In this document: positions 1 to 9,579 of the stretch, piece by piece
Numbering within the stretch: the first letter of the stretch is position 1
How the letters are laid out: each line of letters begins with the position of its first letter
NCBI GenBank assembly: GCA_963801855.1
Contig: CAWDGK010000005.1
Span: 1-64,000 of the forward strand
DNA length: 64,000 bases
Direction of reading: 5' to 3'
Source: JACDAN01 sp963801855
GTDB taxonomy: Bacteria; Actinomycetota; Thermoleophilia; Gaiellales; Gaiellaceae
Made by a program: the position numbers and the translations under genes
Notes under the pieces: model-generated
What the model was told of the DNA's origin: nothing
The model's database searches: none
The model's input: the letters and a program-made list of their open reading frames with translations, nothing else

Positions 1-632
1 GAACGCCCGAATTCTTCGATCCGCGAATCCGCACGAGCGGCGAAGTAGCGAATGAGGCCGAAGGCGATCATGAAGCCGGCGACGAGGGAGAGAACGACCA
101 GCAGGATCACGAGGATCGCCAGCTTGCCTTTCGCATCCCCTTTGCCGCTCATGGCCGTACCGAAGAATTCGCCAACATTCCCGAGAGCGCCACCCAGATT
201 CTCCACCGCAGAGATCGTGTTGTGGACCTGTGCGAAGGTATTCCAGCTGGCCCCTGCGATACTGGCGAAGTCACGTCGCTGGTAGGCAACACGGAGCGAA
301 TGCGCCCAGTGGCAAGCCGCTACCGAGGATCGGAAAGATCACGGCGACGTACCAGAGGTTGAACACCGCCTGCATGACTTCCTTCCCTTCGGCGGGACTC
401 AGCACCGGATCGGCACCGCTTGTCAGGAAGGCAACCGAGCCGAACGTGAGACCGATCAGGATGGGCATCGAGAAGCCGACGCCAGATTGGATGACACCGC
501 ACCACAAGAGCAGCTTGTTGAACCGCCGCCCATGGCCATGGTGTCTTTCCAGGCAGTGCCGACTGCGTAGCAATTCCAGATCGAAATCAGGACATTCAAA
601 ATCAGAATGCCTGCCAGCAAGAGCGCTTCCAT
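1..632 (-). CDS. Unidentified multi-pass membrane protein, frameshifted, runs off the window edge
   Basis: The ATG at 632 is preceded by a good ribosome site (AAAGGAG, 7 bases upstream). The product begins MEALLLAGILILNVLIS, and the frame then changes near 535 and again near 300 while the hydrophobic pattern continues. About four membrane segments are visible: residues 3-20, 35-65, 85-105 and a strong one near the end of the visible part (KLAILVILLVVLSLVAGF). No known domain is recognised. It could be a small membrane component of a pilus or secretion system as seen in Patescibacteria, but nothing shows this directly. A consensus promoter lies upstream. The 3' end is outside the window. Confidence 0.55.
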
Positions 633-709
633 TCGTATCTCCTTTGGATTTGTGGCGATTTCAACGGCGTGAGGTTTGCCACGCGGCCTCGCCGTAACTA
701 CTGGTATAC

Positions 710-739
710 ATTATAGGACAAGACCATAGCTCTTGTCAA
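710..739 (-). promoter_or_regulatory. Consensus sigma-70 type promoter for the membrane protein at 1-632
   Basis: Read on the minus strand, TTGACA (739-734) and TATAAT (715-710) are both exact consensus hexamers separated by 18 bases. Transcription would start near 703, about 70 bases before the ATG at 632. Confidence 0.75.
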
Positions 740-772
740 TCAGATCTGCACCCCGATGGACAACACCGCAGT

Positions 773-1111
773 TCAGGCGCGGGACGGAGTTAGAGTTTGA
801 GATATGAAACGGCTGGAGGCGCGGGCTAAATAAAATGCGGAGAAGAGAGTGAGGAGGGTGAGGGCTTGGACAACAAGTTCGGTCTGGCTGAAGGCCGCGA
901 TAAAGAATTGTGCGAGGGCGAGCACGTCGGAGGGCGCGTTCTCGAAGACGCGCGCGACCCAGACTGCCTTGCCAATGCCATACAGAGTGAGTAGGAGCAG
1001 GACGGAGGCAGTCGCACCTGAAAACAGGATGCGTAGATATTGAATGTGAGAAATGCGGCGCATGACGGCGCGCTCGATGGCTGACTGATTATTTAGGCTG
1101 TTGGTTGTCAT
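773..1111 (-). CDS. Small two-helix membrane protein overlapping the sigma factor gene
   Basis: This 112-residue protein starts at 1111, inside the last 23 bases of the sigma factor gene and in another frame, so the two are probably translationally coupled. It has two hydrophobic segments, about residues 27-46 and 68-92, with a basic cytoplasmic-looking N-terminus. There is no zinc anti-sigma (HxxxCxxC) motif. Position next to an ECF sigma factor suggests a membrane-bound regulator of that factor, but this rests on context only. No family is recognised. Confidence 0.55.
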   Translation of the reverse strand: MTTNSLNNQSAIERAVMRRISHIQYLRILFSGATASVLLLLTLYGIGKAVWVARVFENAPSDVLALAQFFIAAFSQTELVVQALTLLTLFSAFYLARASSRFISQTLTPSRA

Positions 1112-1671
1112 AGGCTTGTTTAAATAATTTCTTGGCTCGATGCACCCGCGTCTTCACTGCCGGGACCGAGAGCTTCTCGCTCTCAGCAATTTCTTCTTGG
1201 GTCTTCCCTTCGATAAACTGTAACCGCAGGATCCGAGCTGCGGTTTCAGGCAGCTTCGAGAGCGCAGCGATGACTTCGTTACGGATCGAGAGATCTTCGA
1301 GGAATTCGGCGCGAGCATCCGGCAGAGACTCGTAGTGCTCCGGCTCGAGCTCTGCCCGCCTCCCTCGCTCGATACCACGCGCCTTATATTTGGTGTACGC
1401 GACGCGATTAAGGATGGTATAGGCCCAAGGAGGAGAAGGTGGCGCCCTCCTGCTCGTGAAAGGTGTGGGCGTAGAGATAGATCTTTGTAAAGGCGTCTTG
1501 CACCACCTCTTCAGCATCCTCGGGGCTTGTGAGGATCGTTCGCGCGCGGCGCAGGAGTGGAGCCTCGTAGCGGCGCACGAGGATGCTGAAGAGTGCGGGC
1601 TCCTTCTGCGCACGCGCGAGCACGGCGCTGTCCGTGAGGGCGCTTAAATCCTCAAAGGTTGAAAAACTCAT
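1089..1671 (-). CDS. ECF-type RNA polymerase sigma factor, one frameshift
   Basis: The protein has the two-domain layout of extracytoplasmic-function sigma factors. Region 2 contains the helices around LVRRYEAPLLRRARTIL and the EDAEEVVQDAFTKIY core-binding/-10 segment. Region 4 contains IAALSKLPETAARILRLQF and the helix-turn-helix TQEEIAESEKLSVPAVKTR followed by VHRAKKLFKQA. The frame changes near 1430 between the two domains. I chose the ATG at 1671 (MSFSTFEDL); an ATG at 1686 and a TTG at 1725 are alternatives. It would direct a small regulon, perhaps including the overlapping membrane protein gene at 773. Confidence 0.85.
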
Positions 1672-1780
1672 GACGTTTGCTAGCATACAGGAATCCGCTC
1701 CGACGCGGTACTTTTTATAACTCAAGTTCTGTATCTTGGGTTTCCTTTATACCTTACACTTACCCCTTTATACTTCCTCT

Positions 1781-2360
1781 ATGGCCGTCTTGTCTTATAA
1801 CGAGATCATCTCGAAGAAGACCATCGATTACAATAATGAGCCGTACGAGGTGCTCTCCGCGCACGTCTTCCGCATGCAGCAGAGGAAGCCGGTCAACCAG
1901 ACCAAGCTCCGCCAGCCTCGTCTCGGGCAGGTGACTCGAGATCTCCTTCCATCAGAGCGAGACGGTGCAGGAGGCCGATATCGGACTATGCAGGCCGTCT
2001 ACCTCTACACCAACCGGGCGAGGCGTGGTTCGCCGAAGAGGCAACGCCGGAAGTCGTTTTTCCTTCCCCGATGATATAGTGCACGACAAGGTGCAGTGGC
2101 TCGCGCAGGACGCAGTCGCGAGTCGTGCTGCTGACGTCGAAGGAAAAGCCGGTGACCGTCAGATCCCCGTCAAAGTCGACCTCGAGGTCACTGACGCTCC
2201 TCCGGCCGTTAAGGGCGACACGGCTCGGGCGGCACCAAGCTCGTCACGTCTCGATCCGGTGCCACTGTGCTCACGTCCCTCTCTTCATCAACTCGGGCGA
2301 CATCGTCCGCATCAACACCGACACCGGCGATATACGGAGAGCGGGTTGAGAAAGGCGTAA
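1781..2360 (+). CDS. efp: Translation elongation factor P, several frameshifts
   Basis: EF-P relieves ribosome stalling at polyproline. The N-terminal KOW-like domain (MAVLSYNEI, EPYEVLSAHVFRMQQRKPVNQTKLR) is in the first frame, where the RKPVNQ loop holds the position normally modified at its tip. Matches then continue in other frames: a SFHQSETVQEADI-like stretch, YLYTN, IPVKVDLEVTDAPPAVKGDTA, and near the end VPLFINSGDIVRINTDTGD followed by an ERVEKA-like tail. At least four single-base shifts are needed. The length, about 190 residues, fits the family. The wording of the N-terminal motif resembles Parcubacteria homologues. A TATACT box at 1769-1774 is a possible -10. Confidence 0.85.
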
Positions 2361-2515
2361 GAAGTGCGGTAGGGTTCCATCAGACACGCCGGCGCCCGCC
2401 GGGCAGTCGCGGGATGGGTGATGGCCAGCATCCTTAAGGAAACCTAGTTCCGGTGGGCGATACTCTCCGGCACGTGACTAAGTTTCCCTAGGCTATCCAA
2501 GCGCACTGCGCTTGC

Positions 2516-2553
2516 AAAAAAGAAGCCGGCTCCCTTGCGAGGGAGCCGGCTTC
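2516..2553 (-). terminator. Rho-independent terminator of the ssb-rpsR operon
   Basis: A perfect 14-bp stem (2522-2535 with 2540-2553) closes on a four-base loop and, on the minus strand, is followed by six T residues (complement of 2521-2516). It lies about 140 bases downstream of rpsR. It sits in the 329-base convergent gap between efp and rpsR, where I see no gene. Confidence 0.85.
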
Positions 2554-2689
2554 ACCATTTTCTTTAAGAGCGACTGAGAGGCCTTAGATGCAAGGCACGG
2601 GCAGTTGTTTTTTGGAGTCGTACTCTGTGGTACGGCGGAGAAAAACAGTGGGAGCCCGTAACGCAGCAGATCAAGGTGTATCAGTCGCC

Positions 2690-2900
2690 CTATGCAGCGA
2701 CGTAGGGGAGAAGCGCCATATAACGCGCCCGCTTAATAGCCTGGGAGATATCGCGCTGCTTAGAAGCCGGGGATGCCCGTGCGCTTCTTTGAGAGCGTCT
2801 TTTTGGCGTGCGGATTGGTGAATTGCTTCAAATACGCGACATCCTTATAGTCGGTAAATTTCTTAAGCTCTATTTCTTCTCTTTCAGCCTGATATGCCAT
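2690..2900 (-). CDS. rpsR: 30S ribosomal protein S18, one frameshift
   Basis: The small-subunit protein S18 binds S6 at the platform. The ATG at 2900 starts MAYQAEREEIELKKFTDYKD; the segment FTDYKDVAYLKQF is the S18 core. Near 2770 the frame changes and the family tail continues as SKQRDISQAIKRARYMALLPY, ending VAA at the TAG at 2690-2692. The length of about 70 residues is normal for S18. It follows ssb by 30 bases, the usual rpsF-ssb-rpsR order, but rpsF is absent because the upstream DNA changes origin near 3,220. Confidence 0.9.
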
Positions 2901-2930
2901 GTTGAAAATTGCAAAATTGATAATTGAAAA

Positions 2931-3219
2931 TTAGAACGGTATGTCCTCCGGATTGATCTCTTCGTCCGGGTATTTGATCGCTTCGCCACCATTGTCATCT
3001 GCCATGGCAGCGGATGCTGACGCATCCCTGCCCCCGAAGCGGGGCCCGACCGGGACCTTTAGCGTCCGCGCCGAACTGGAAGTTCTCGACGATGATTTCG
3101 GTACGATAGTTTTTCTTGCCTCCTTCCTTGTCGTCCCACGAGCGCGTCTGGATGCGCCCCTCGACGAAGATGGGACGACCCTTCTTTACGTACTGCGCGA
3201 TCACTTCTGCCGTGCGGCC
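2931..3219 (-). CDS. ssb: Single-stranded DNA-binding protein, C-terminal two thirds
   Basis: SSB coats single-stranded DNA in replication and repair. The visible part carries the OB-fold segment AEVIAQYVKKGRPIFVEGR, QTRSWDDKEGGKKNYRTEI and VENFQFG. After a frame change near 3,035 there is a Gly/Ala linker and the acidic tail ending EDIPF, the tip that binds partner proteins; the stop is TAA at 2931-2933. The first 40-50 residues of the family (the start of the OB fold) are missing and are replaced by glycosyltransferase sequence at the join near 3,220. Confidence 0.9.
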
Positions 3220-3225
3220 GATCTC
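3214..3225. other. Probable chimeric junction between two genomes
   Basis: On the minus strand the frame beginning at 3261 reads MLSVVIPTRDRREI, a textbook start of a family 2 glycosyltransferase, and from about 3,219 becomes GRTAEVIAQYVKKG, the middle of SSB. GC content, codon use and gene content differ on the two sides. The change point lies within a few codons of 3,220. Confidence 0.8.
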
Positions 3226-3261
3226 CCGCCGGTCACGGGTCGGGATGACGACCGAGAGCAT
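3220..3261 (-). CDS. N-terminal fragment of a family 2 glycosyltransferase, cut at the junction
   Basis: Only about 14 codons remain: MLSVVIPTRDRREI matches the first beta strand of GT-A fold glycosyltransferases. Its ATG (3261-3259) shares one base with the TGA of the methyltransferase gene upstream (TGATG), as between neighbouring genes of this locus. The rest of the gene was probably present in the source genome but is replaced here by ssb. Confidence 0.55.
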
Positions 3262-3997
3262 CACGGCGCTCGATCGACGTCGAGCACCGCGATCGTGCGG
3301 TATGTCGGCCGCCGGTCCCAGCCTCGGAGGGCACGCATCATCGTTCGTGCCGCCGCCGCTCCGGATCCGTTCGCGGCCGTGATCCGTTCGAACAGCCGAG
3401 CAACAGCCAGCGCAGCCGAGTTCACGCCGGGCGTGATCTCCGCCCGGGCAACCAGCTCGTGCGCCCGCACCCATTCGTTGCCGACGAGTCGCACGCTTCC
3501 GCGTCGCTGCAACACGCTTTCCAGATCGCGCTCGTCCGGAAAGCCGTGGACGAGATGCTCCTCCAGCCAGCCGGGCACAGGCTGCCGCAGTCGTCCGTAG
3601 TAGCCGGCCAAGCGACGGTCGGACTCGTGGGCCTCGCGGCCCGTCGGGCACGCAACGCACAATCGCTTGCCGGCGACTCGAGCGAGCTCCTGGAGCGCTG
3701 CCTCTCGATCCGGCGGTTGCACGTGCTCGAGCAGGTCGACGGCGACCACGACGTCGAACGCGCCGAGTCGAACGGAAGCTCGCGCACGTCGGCGACGACA
3801 CGCTCCGCGCGACCGCCCTCCTCTCCTTCGGCCGTGCCGTAGTCGCTGAAGTCGAGGTCTGCCGCAGTGATCCGCCAGCGGTCGGACACGAACCTCTCGA
3901 CTCCCCGGCTGCCGCTGCCCACGTCGAGAAGCGTGGATCCCTCGGCTTGCTCGACGATGCGCGCGACCGGCGCGTAGCGGGCGAGCTGGTTCAGCAC
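3261..3997 (-). CDS. Class I SAM-dependent methyltransferase, one frameshift
   Basis: The GTG at 3997 starts MLNQLARYAPVARIVEQ, followed by the SAM-binding motif LLDVGSGSRGVERF and the acidic motif ITAADLDFSDYG. After a frame change near 3,770 it continues as FDVVVAVDLLEHVQPPDREAAL, the post-motif III region of Methyltransf_11-type enzymes. It is about 245 residues long. It lies downstream of a flippase gene and upstream of a GT2 start, so it probably methylates a glycan, a lipid carrier or a sugar precursor. The true substrate cannot be read from the sequence. Confidence 0.7.
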
Positions 3998-4033
3998 GGG
4001 CGGTTCACGAGAAGGCTCGCATCGGCCGCGAGG

Positions 4034-5522
4034 CTAACCGATGGGCCCGTTCGGATCCTCCGGCGGGCCCGGCCGCCGGCGTCGAGGAATCGCGGCGACG
4101 AGCTCCTGAGGCATAGCGCGCAAGAGGAACAACGTCGCGAAGTAGACGACGGTCGCGATGGCCACATCCGCGAAAGGCGGGAGCCCCCCGAGGAACGAGA
4201 CGGCCGCCGCGAGCGCGAGAGCGAGGGCGGCCGGGGGCAGGACTTTCAACGACACGCGCAGGTCGGGCCGGTATCGGAAGAGCGCAACCACGTAGAGAGC
4301 GAGGAGAACGAACTCGGCGATCGTCATTCCGATCGCGGCCCCGACGGCGCCGTCGCTCCGGCCAAGAACGATCGTGAGCGCCGCGCCTATGGCGAGAGCG
4401 ATGCCGTTCGAGATCACGAGCGGCGCATGCCGTCGCACCGCGAGGAGCGCAAACCCCCAGGTTCCGACCAGGAACGTCGCCAGCAAGGCGATTGCCTGGA
4501 TCTGCAGGACGCGGACCGACGGCTCGAACTCATCGCCCGCGATCAGCGCGATCGCGTCGTCGGCGCCCATCGCGGTGGAGAGCGCGAACCAGGAACCGGC
4601 GATGACGGCCACGTCGAACATCCGCTGCACTGCGTACGCCAGCCGGTCGAGTCCTCGTGAGCCGCACGGGACACGACCGGAAAGGCTGCGAGCAGCAAGA
4701 GTGACGGCGACCGCCGTGAGCGTCTGATCACCCTGAAGCCGCGCTGAGACCCGGTCTTCTCCTCTGTGGAGATGAAGCAGCACGATCGCGAAGCGGTAGA
4801 AGACGACGCCGAGGGCAGCGGCGACCGCGAACGGGAGCGTCTCGCGCAGCAGGCCCATCACCTCCTGGCGAGCAAGGCAAGGGCCAGGGGATCATCCGCG
4901 ATCACGATCAGGGTCAGCGCGAGCACGCCGAGGCCGACCAGCAGGAGATGGCGAAGAACGCCGTCAGGCTGGCGCCGAGAGCGACGAGCAGGAGCGCGTG
5001 ACCGCGAGCGCAACGCTGCGCAGGAGCTCGAGAAGACTGACGACGCCGAGCCGGAGCTCCGCGGAGAGCGGATCGCGTACGTGTGCTGGACGACGACGGC
5101 CAGTAGTCCGCCGCAGGCCAGGGCAAGCCCGGCGACCGGGATCTGCTCCCAACCCGAGATCGCGATCACGACGACCACCAGAACGAGACCGACCGTCGTC
5201 AGGACCAGCCGCATCCCGAGGAGGGCAGGCATGAAGTCCCCTCGTCCCTCCGGTCCCCGCACGGCGTACTCGCGGAGCCGATTCCCGTCAGCCCGGCGTC
5301 GGTCACGGTAGCGACGATCACGAGCAGCGACATCACGGTGACGTAGCGCCGTCAGTCGGCGACGCCGAGATGGCGGACGAGAAATCGGGCCGCGACCAAC
5401 CCGACGAGCCACTCGCCGCGTAGCCGTGACCCGGAGCTCCCCTCGGATCGCGAGGTGCCCTCGGGGACGACATCGTGACGGCCTCGGCCTCCGGCACCGT
5501 CCTGGTTCGGCGGCGTCGTCAT
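4034..5522 (-). CDS. Oligosaccharide flippase (Wzx/MATE-like), many frameshifts
   Basis: Wzx-type flippases move lipid-linked glycan units across the membrane. The frame begins at ATG 5522 with a polar leader, then hydrophobic stretches typical of the polysaccharide_synt family follow in alternating frames: YVTVMSLLVIVATVTDAG, RLVLTTVGLVLVVVVIAI, GLALACGGLLAVVVQ, and in the last 275 residues VLQIQAIALLATFLVGTWGF and AAIGMTIAEFVLLALYVVAL. At least seven frame changes occur, mainly between 5,380 and 4,680. The total length, about 495 residues, and roughly twelve membrane segments fit the family. It starts 27 bases after the gmd stop. Confidence 0.75.
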
Positions 5523-5548
5523 CGGCGGCTCCGCTCGCCGTCACCTGG

Positions 5549-6551
<1,003 letters not shown>

Positions 6552-6566
6552 CGCGCGCCACCCTAT

Positions 6567-7622
6567 ATGAGAGTTGGGATCAGTCTGTTAACGCTGGTTC
6601 CCGGCGTCGTCGGGGGCTCGGAGACCTATGCCCGCGAGCTCGTGCGCGGCCTCGGACGGGTCGGGGAGCTCGAATACGACGTTCTGAAGCCGTCGATCGC
6701 GGACGACGTCCCGGGCCGGCAGATCTCCGGGTACCGCGCGAGCCGTACGAGCCGCGGGAGGGTCTTCGCGATGACCCGGGCGGCGGTGGCGCCGCGCGGC
6801 CTGCGGAAGGAGATGCGCCTCGCCGAGCTCGACGCGATCCACTTTCCGCTGACGGTCATGCTCCCCCGCGTCGAGCATCCGCCTGCGGCGGTCAGCCTGC
6901 TCGACATCCAGCACGTCTTCTTCCCGGAGTTCTTCTCCCGGGCCGAGCTGCTCTACCGGCGATTCGCCTACGGGTCGTCGCTCAGGAAGGCGCGCACGGT
7001 GATCGCCATCAGCCGGCATGTGAAGACGACGCTCGTCGAGCGCATGGAGATCGATCCGGAGCGCGTCGAAGTGATCCATCTCGGGCTCGACCACGAGCTC
7101 TTCCGGCCCGGAGACGAGGCACGCGAGCCCTTCCTGCTCTACCCGGCCAATCCCTGGCCGCACAAGAACCACCCGCTGCTCTTCGAGGCGTTCACCCGCC
7201 TGCGGCGCGGGCGTCCGGAGCTCAGGCTGGTGCTGACCGGAACCGGCCTCGAGCGGCTCGACCCTCCGGAGGGCGTGGAGATCCGCGGGCGCGTCCCCCG
7301 CGAGGAGCTCGCGTCGCTCTACCGCCGCGCGTCGGCGCTCGTCTTCCCGAGCCTCTACGAGGGCTTCGGCCAGCCGCCCCTGGAGGCCATGGCGTCCGGC
7401 TGCCCGGTCGCCTGCTCGACGGCCGGTTCGCTGCCCGAGGTCTGCGAAGGCGCCGCCCGCTACTTCGACCCGACCTCGGTCGACGAGCTCGTGGAGGCCG
7501 TCGAGACCGTCCTCGGAGACCCGCAGCCCCTGGTGGAGCGCGGGCTCGAGCGCGCCGCCCACTTCACCTGGGACGCGTGCGCCCGGGAGCACGACCGCGT
7601 CTACCGAGCGCTAGGAGCCTGA
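6567..7622 (+). CDS. Family 4 glycosyltransferase
   Basis: An intact 351-residue GT-B enzyme starting at ATG 6567. The N-terminal domain opens with MRVGISLLTLVPGVVGGSET, the acceptor domain ends near residue 170, and the donor domain holds the hinge/binding loop FLLYPANPWPHKNHPLLFEA and the E-x7-E region SLYEGFGQPPLEAMASG. It probably transfers a sugar from a nucleotide donor, in view of the two flanking GDP-mannose dehydratase-like genes perhaps a GDP-linked one; the donor is an inference. Its 3' end overlaps the convergent SDR gene by 22 bases. Confidence 0.85.
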   Translation: MRVGISLLTLVPGVVGGSETYARELVRGLGRVGELEYDVLKPSIADDVPGRQISGYRASRTSRGRVFAMTRAAVAPRGLRKEMRLAELDAIHFPLTVMLPRVEHPPAAVSLLDIQHVFFPEFFSRAELLYRRFAYGSSLRKARTVIAISRHVKTTLVERMEIDPERVEVIHLGLDHELFRPGDEAREPFLLYPANPWPHKNHPLLFEAFTRLRRGRPELRLVLTGTGLERLDPPEGVEIRGRVPREELASLYRRASALVFPSLYEGFGQPPLEAMASGCPVACSTAGSLPEVCEGAARYFDPTSVDELVEAVETVLGDPQPLVERGLERAAHFTWDACAREHDRVYRALGA

Positions 7623-8577
7623 GCCTCCAGCAGCTCGACGTCCGACTCGACCATGAGGCGGACGAGCTCCGGGAACTCGACGTCCCGCTCCCAGCCGAGC
7701 TCCTCGCGCGCCTTCGTCGGATCGCCGACGAGCGCCCGGATGTCGGAGGGGCCGCGCATGAATGCCTGGTCGAAGCGAACGTGATTGCGCCAGTCGAGGC
7801 CGACCTCGTCGAACGCCGCTGCGACGAACTCCTCGACGGTGTGCGCCTCGCCGGTCGAGATCACGAAGTCGTCCGGCTCCTCTCTGCGGCCATCAACCGC
7901 AGGGCGCGGACGTAGTCGCCCGCGAAGCCCCAGTCGCGCTGCGCGGAGAGGTCGCCGAGCACGAGCTCCTGCTCCCGCCCGAGGCTGATGGCGGCGGCAC
8001 CGTGCGTGACCTTGCGGGTCAGGAACTGGATGGGCCGCCGCGGCGACTCGTGGTTGAAGAGGATTGCGGAGGACGCGTGCAGCTCGTACTGGCTGCGGTA
8101 GGCGCCGGTGAGGGAATGGCCGAACGCCTTTCCGGCGCCGTACGGGGTGAGTGGCGCGACCGGCGTCCGCTCGGTCTGCGGGATCTCGCGTGGAGTGCCG
8201 AAGATCTCCGCGGAGGCGGCGTTCACGAACCGCGTCTCCGGGAGCTCCTGGCGGATCCCCTCGAGTAGCGCCGAGACCATCGCTACTGCGGCAGTCGACG
8301 TACCGACGGGATCCTCCCACGAGGCCGGCACGAAGGATGCCGAGGCAAGGTGGTAGACCTCGTCGGGCTCGATCTCCCGAAGCGCTCTGCGGACGTCCTC
8401 GGCGCTCTCGAGGTCTACCTGGACGAACTGGATCTGGTCTCTGACGGCCACGAGGCTCTCGTACCGCTCAGGAATCCCGAGCAACGTGCCGAAAACGTCA
8501 TAGCCATGCCCGATGAGCTGTTCAGCGAGGTAGGACCCGTCCTGCCCGCCAATGCCGGTCACGAGCGCCCGAGCCAT
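7601..8577 (-). CDS. GDP-mannose 4,6-dehydratase-like SDR (paralogue), one frameshift
   Basis: An extended SDR related to the gmd product at 5,549. The N-terminus MARALVTGIGGQDGSYLA has the NAD-binding motif; the active site is NAASAEIFG with YGAGKAFGH. NHESPRRPIQ, QRDWGFAGDYV and GPSDIRALVGDP are also shared. The frame changes near 7,880, inside the segment EEPDDFVISTGEAHTVEEF. Length is about 325 residues. The serine-serine-glutamate of the sister protein is replaced by Ala-Ser-Ala-Glu, so activity may differ: a dehydratase of another GDP- or UDP-sugar, or a 4-reductase. The start is at ATG 8577. Confidence 0.8.
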
Positions 8578-8586
8578 CGCGCGCGG

Positions 8587-9579
8587 ACACTACCCGTCCC
8601 GGTCGCGGTCGTCGGCGCCGGGAACATGGGCCGCCACCACGCGCGGAACTACCACGACTTCGCGCAGGCGGACCTCCGCGCGATCGTGGACACCGATCTC
8701 GATCGAGCGCAGGCGCTCGCGAACCGGCACGGCTGCCGCGCGTTCGCGACCGTGGAGGAGCTGCTCCACCACGAGCCGGGCGTGCGTGCCGTCTCGGTCG
8801 TCACGCCGACCCGGACCCACGTCGAGGTCGCCTCGACCCTCCTCTCGGCCGGAAAGCACGTCCTCGTCGAGAAGCCGATCGCGGCCTCGCCGGAGGCGGC
8901 CGACCGGATGATCGCGCTCGCCCAGGAGCACGAGCTGGTCCTCGCCGTCGGACACGTCGAGCGCTTCAACCCCGCCGTCCGCGAGCTCAAGCGCTCCATC
9001 GAGCGCGGCGACATGGGCGACATCGTCTCGGTGTTCGCGCGCCGCGTCGGTGTCATGCCGCCGCAGATCAAGGACGCGAACGTGATCCTCGACCTGGCGA
9101 TCCACGACATCGACGTCTTCCGCTACCTGCTCGGGGCCGACCTCCCGACGGAAGTCTTCTGCAACGCCGGCCGTGTGAACGGCGGTGACCTCTTCGACTA
9201 CGCGGACGTCTTCCTGCGCTTCGGGCGCGTCGCCTGCCTGCTCCAGGTCAACTGGGTCACGCCGGTGAAGATCCGCGAGCTCTCGGTGACAGGCACGCGG
9301 GGCTACGCGGAGGTCGAGTACGTCAGGCAGGAGCTCCGCTTTCACTCAGCCCAGGCTGTGCGGCCCGTGGACTCGTTCTCGGAGGTGACCGCGTACAGCG
9401 AGCGGGCGCCGCAGGTGGTGCAGCACGAGCACGTCGAGCCGCTGGCGCGGGAGCTCGGCGAGTTCCTCCGTGCGGTCGAGGGCCGGCCGGCGGAGATCGT
9501 GACAGGCGAAGAGGGCAAGCGGTCGATGGAGATCGCGCTGCAGCTCGTCGAGCGGGCGGAGCTCGTGGAGAGCGGTTGA
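8587..9579 (+). CDS. Gfo/Idh/MocA family oxidoreductase
   Basis: An NAD(P)-dependent sugar dehydrogenase of about 330 residues. The Rossmann motif VAVVGAGNMGRHHARNY, the catalytic-lysine motif GKHVLVEKPIA and the substrate-domain segment VILDLAIHDIDVFRYLLG are intact. It resembles WlbA-type enzymes that oxidise or epimerise nucleotide sugars. No ATG, GTG or TTG lies just before the Rossmann strand; the first plausible codon is CTA near 8,587, so the start is either miscalled in the sequence or uses a much longer leader antisense to the SDR. The stop overlaps the TTG of the next gene. Confidence 0.8.
   Translation, partial: TLPVPVAVVGAGNMGRHHARNYHDFAQADLRAIVDTDLDRAQALANRHGCRAFATVEELLHHEPGVRAVSVVTPTRTHVEVASTLLSAGKHVLVEKPIAASPEAADRMIALAQEHELVLAVGHVERFNPAVRELKRSIERGDMGDIVSVFARRVGVMPPQIKDANVILDLAIHDIDVFRYLLGADLPTEVFCNAGRVNGGDLFDYADVFLRFGRVACLLQVNWVTPVKIRELSVTGTRGYAEVEYVRQELRFHSAQAVRPVDSFSEVTAYSERAPQVVQHEHVEPLARELGEFLRAVEGRPAEIVTGEEGKRSMEIALQLVERAELVESG

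Noticed and set aside
2995..3801. A 268-codon minus-strand frame covering the methyltransferase and ssb
   Set aside because: Its first half is out of frame with the methyltransferase and has no domain. Only the SSB part is real, joined through the junction near 3,220.
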